Both the position numbers and the translations under genes were made by a program. Below are positions 5,413 to 7,069 of a stretch of 7,069 nucleotides of DNA, in pieces. Where the stretch lies: contig JADJCH010000036.1 of assembly GCA_016703325.1 (NCBI GenBank), positions 1 to 7,069 on the forward strand, in the 5' to 3' direction. The notes beneath the pieces were generated by a model that made no database searches, was not told the origin of the DNA, and saw only the letters and a program-made list of their open reading frames with translations. Each line of letters opens with the position of its first letter. The first letter of the stretch is position 1. This stretch comes from Burkholderiales bacterium (lineage in GTDB: Bacteria; Pseudomonadota; Gammaproteobacteria; Burkholderiales; Burkholderiaceae_C).

Positions 5413-6670
5413 CTGCCTTGGGTCGTGACGATCAGACGCTGGTTCGGGTACGGGTGGCAGATGCGTGGGGATGGCAACCAGTGGGCGACGATCTTGTGCA
5501 TGCGCTTCCAAGGCAGGTTGAACTTGCCCTTCCTGGTCTTGCCGCAGCAGTGCGTGAAGCCCAGGAAGTCGAAGCTCTGCGCCTTGCCTTCACCGCGGCG
5601 GCGTCGGTTCTGTTGGGCGAACCGCCCGAACTCGATCAGCCGCGTCTTGTCCGGGTGCAGCCTCAGCCCGAATTGGCCTTCAGCCTTTGGGCCACCGCGC
5701 GCTCGAAGCGCTCGGCATCATCCTGGAACTGGAAACCAGCGACCCAATCGTCGGCATAGCGCACGATGATCACGTCGCTCTTGGCATGGCGCCGCCTCCA
5801 CTGCTCAACCCACAGGTCAAACGCATAGTGCAAATAGATGTTGGCCAGCAGCGGGCTGATGCTGCCGCCTTGCACTGTGCCCAACTCACTTCGCGTGACC
5901 TGCCCTCTTCCATCACACCCGCGTGCAGCCATTGCTTGATCAGCCGCAGCACGCGCGCGTCAGCCACCCGGTGCTCGATGAACTTCATCAGCCAGTCGTG
6001 TTCGATCGTGTCGAAGAACTTGCTGATATCCGCATCCAGTATCCAGCTCACCTTCCTGGCACTCACACCCATGGCCACCGCGTCCAGCGCGTTGTGCGCG
6101 CCTTTGCCAGGCCGAAAGCCGTAGCTGAACCCCCTGAAGTCCTGCTCGTAGATCGCGTTCAGGACTTCGACCGATGCGCGCTGGACGATCTTGTCCTCCA
6201 GTGCGGGCACGCCCAAGGGGCGCTTACTCCCGTCGGTCTTGTCGATGTACGCTCTCTTCACAGGTTGCGGGCCGGTAGCCCCCTCGGGCCAGCCGGTCGG
6301 ACAAGTCCAGCAGATTGCTCTGCAGCTGCCGCCCGTACGACTGCCAGGTCTGGCCGTCCACCCCGGCGGCCGCATCGCGCTTGAGCGCGAGGTAGGCCGC
6401 CTGCAGGCGTTCGACCGCGTAGATGTGATGCAGCAGTCCGGCGAACTTCGCATCACGACGGCCCCTTGCCGTCCGTCGTATGCCCTCGAGCGCCGTTCCC
6501 ATGTCATAGACCCGCCTCGATCTGCGGGACATGCGCTGCTGAACAGCATTTCCCTTGGCTCGCAGCCTTCCCTCCACCAACTCCGCCGCCGCGGGTCTCT
6601 CCCCCGCAGCCTTGTTCGCCGGCTTCCTCGGTACTACGCCGCGATCCGACTTCCCACCCCCGTGGCTCAT
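5397..6670 (-). pseudogene. ltrA: Group II intron reverse transcriptase/maturase (LtrA-type), frameshifted and internally deleted
   Basis: The start is the ATG at 6670 (MSHGGGKSD.GVV..KPANK), the usual opening of this intron-protein subfamily. The RT domain follows in pieces: FAGLLHHIYAVERLQAAYLALKRDAAAGVDG, then ALEDKIVQRASVEVL and DFRGFSYGFRPGKG, then LDADISKFFD, then TVQGGSISPLLANIYLHYAFD, then the catalytic YADD at 5758-5747, then GLRLHPDKTRLIEFGRF and FDFLGFTHCCGKT. The frame changes three times: one extra base in the GGG run at 6269-6271, one missing base in the CCC run at 5903-5905, and one missing base near 5672/5673 (+ strand bases). After GKF at about 5519 the sequence jumps in frame to LPWKRMHKIVAHWLP, so most of the maturase X region, roughly 80 codons by comparison with recalled relatives, is gone. 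The end, RSRMR then TAG at 5399-5397, lies inside domain V. No active protein can be made without several frameshifts. Confidence 0.88.
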
Positions 6671-6775
6671 CGTCGTACGCCCGAGGCTTTCGATGCGCTC
6701 TGCAGACGCCTCCCGAGCGGGCGCAGAAGGGCGCGGATCTCCCGGTTCCCGAGCAGAGGTGCTTGCGTGCCCGGG

Positions 6776-6781
6776 GTCTCC
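6776..6781 (-). other. Candidate EBS1 (exon-binding site 1) of the intron
   Basis: GGAGAC on the - strand is the exact reverse complement of the last six exon bases before the intron. It lies about 280 bases into the intron, in the domain I part, where EBS1 loops are found. A 6-mer match can arise by chance, but the position supports it. Confidence 0.55.
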
Positions 6782-7039
6782 GACCGCGCGGGGTCCAGGC
6801 GCACCTCGCCAATGCGCCAAGGCGCGCCCAGGGTGTTGCCTTCGATGTGTCTCCACCACCTCGGCACCTCGGACGTCCCACAGCTCTCGCCACGGGGCAT
6901 GGATTACGCGGCTCAATACCCGGCCCGCACGTACCCCTGTCAACGCTTCGCCCACACCCTTACGAATGCGTACGCATGACTCGGGGCCGCCGTAGCTGGC
7001 TAAGCTTTCAACGTATGACTCTTTCATTCACAACACTTT

Positions 7040-7055
7040 GCCGGTTTTGACCGGC
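7040..7055 (-). ncRNA. First stem-loop at the intron 5' end
   Basis: GCCGGT-CAAA-ACCGGC (read on the - strand) is a perfect 6-bp stem with a 4-base loop beginning within the canonical GTGCGCC. It lies where the basal helices of domain I start. Its perfect pairing suggests that the RNA has not decayed here. Confidence 0.6.
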
Positions 7056-7059
7056 GCAC

Positions 7060-7065
7060 GGAGAC
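7060..7065 (-). other. Candidate IBS1 in the 5' exon, at the intron 5' junction
   Basis: GTCTCC on the - strand directly precedes the intron's GTGCG and pairs with the candidate EBS1 at 6781-6776. The remaining exon bases to the window edge (7066-7069) are too few to identify the interrupted or adjacent gene. Confidence 0.55.
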
Positions 7066-7069
7066 AATC

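Larger units (their letters stand above)
5340..7059 (-). mobile_element. Group II intron (retroelement), about 1.72 kb, with decayed protein gene
   Basis: Read on the - strand, the element begins at 7059 with GTGCGCC, the canonical group II 5' end. It carries a reverse transcriptase/maturase gene in its later part and ends with a domain V hairpin (5412-5380) and a domain VI hairpin (5379-5340) with a bulged A eight bases from the end, finishing in AC. The last six exon bases before the intron (GTCTCC, 7065-7060) are matched exactly by GGAGAC inside the intron (6781-6776), as expected for IBS1/EBS1 pairing. Such elements splice as RNA and insert into DNA by target-primed reverse transcription. 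About 390 bases of RNA domains precede the protein start, fewer than in large IIA/IIB introns; the structural class is left open. The host site lies downstream of the SDR gene, and only ten bases of 5' exon are in the window. The encoded protein is broken, so mobility would need a helper protein. Confidence 0.88.
6671..7059 (-). ncRNA. Group II intron 5' RNA region (domains I-III and start of IV)
   Basis: These 389 bases between the intron 5' end and the reverse transcriptase start hold the folded RNA domains that build the ribozyme scaffold and select the target. Visible parts are the GTGCG 5' end (7059-7055), a first hairpin at 7055-7040 and the EBS1 hexamer at 6781-6776. The region is free of stops in the reverse transcriptase frame back to 7027, but the translated sequence there resembles no protein, so I read it as RNA only. 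I could not draw the full domain I fold by eye. Confidence 0.65.

Noticed and set aside
5397..6670. Programmed frameshifting producing a working reverse transcriptase
   Set aside because: Three shifts in mixed directions plus a lost maturase region fit decay; no slippery heptamer with a downstream structure was recognised at the shift sites.
6671..7027. N-terminal extension of the reverse transcriptase in the same frame
   Set aside because: No stop interrupts the frame, but the sequence does not resemble any intron-protein domain and covers the intron's domain I-III. The conserved protein start is the MSHGG motif at 6670.
6466..7050. Open frames on the + strand over the intron RNA region
   Set aside because: They are rich in Pro, Arg and Ser, match nothing, and oppose the structured 5' part of the group II intron.
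5340..7059. Diversity-generating retroelement or retron
   Set aside because: The reverse transcriptase motifs are of group II intron type and are flanked by a proper group II RNA (GTGCG end, domains V and VI); no template/variable repeats or msr-msd RNA were seen.

Overview
The window comes from a GC-rich bacterial chromosome. Codon use and the gene families present (GcvA-type LysR regulator, GH15 hydrolase, group II intron of the 'MSHGG..KSD' type) suggest a betaproteobacterium near Burkholderiales. This assignment rests on protein resemblance recalled by eye, not on a database search.

Layout from left to right. (1) 1-263: the 3' end of a glycoside hydrolase family 15 (glucoamylase-like) gene, + strand. 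(2) 338-1213: a compact MscS-type mechanosensitive channel, + strand. (3) 1238-4303: three genes on the - strand, read in the order LysR regulator (4303-3419), ClC chloride transporter (3337-1817), MarR regulator (1792-1238). The ClC and MarR genes are nearly contiguous and could be co-transcribed. Overlapping palindromes lie between the LysR and ClC genes. (4) 4304-4500: a 197-bp divergent intergenic region rich in inverted repeats, between the LysR gene and a short-chain dehydrogenase/reductase gene. (5) 4501-5250: the SDR gene, + strand, with a clear ribosome binding site; its likeliest regulator is the divergent LysR protein. (6) 5340-7059: a group II intron on the - strand. Both ends are recognisable (5' GTGCG, domain V, domain VI with bulged A, 3' AC), and an exact 6-nt IBS1/EBS1 match fixes the 5' junction. 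Its reverse transcriptase/maturase gene is a pseudogene with three single-base frameshifts and an in-frame loss of most of the maturase (X) region.

The host genes look like ordinary chromosomal housekeeping and transport functions (osmotic protection, anion transport, sugar-polymer hydrolysis, a redox enzyme). I do not see a new multi-gene system. The items most worth a second look are: the decayed intron whose RNA ends remain intact; the palindrome cluster with a three-times repeated 8-mer before the SDR gene; the ClC protein with Gln at the usual internal proton-glutamate position; and the SDR with Ser at the usual active-site Asn position.
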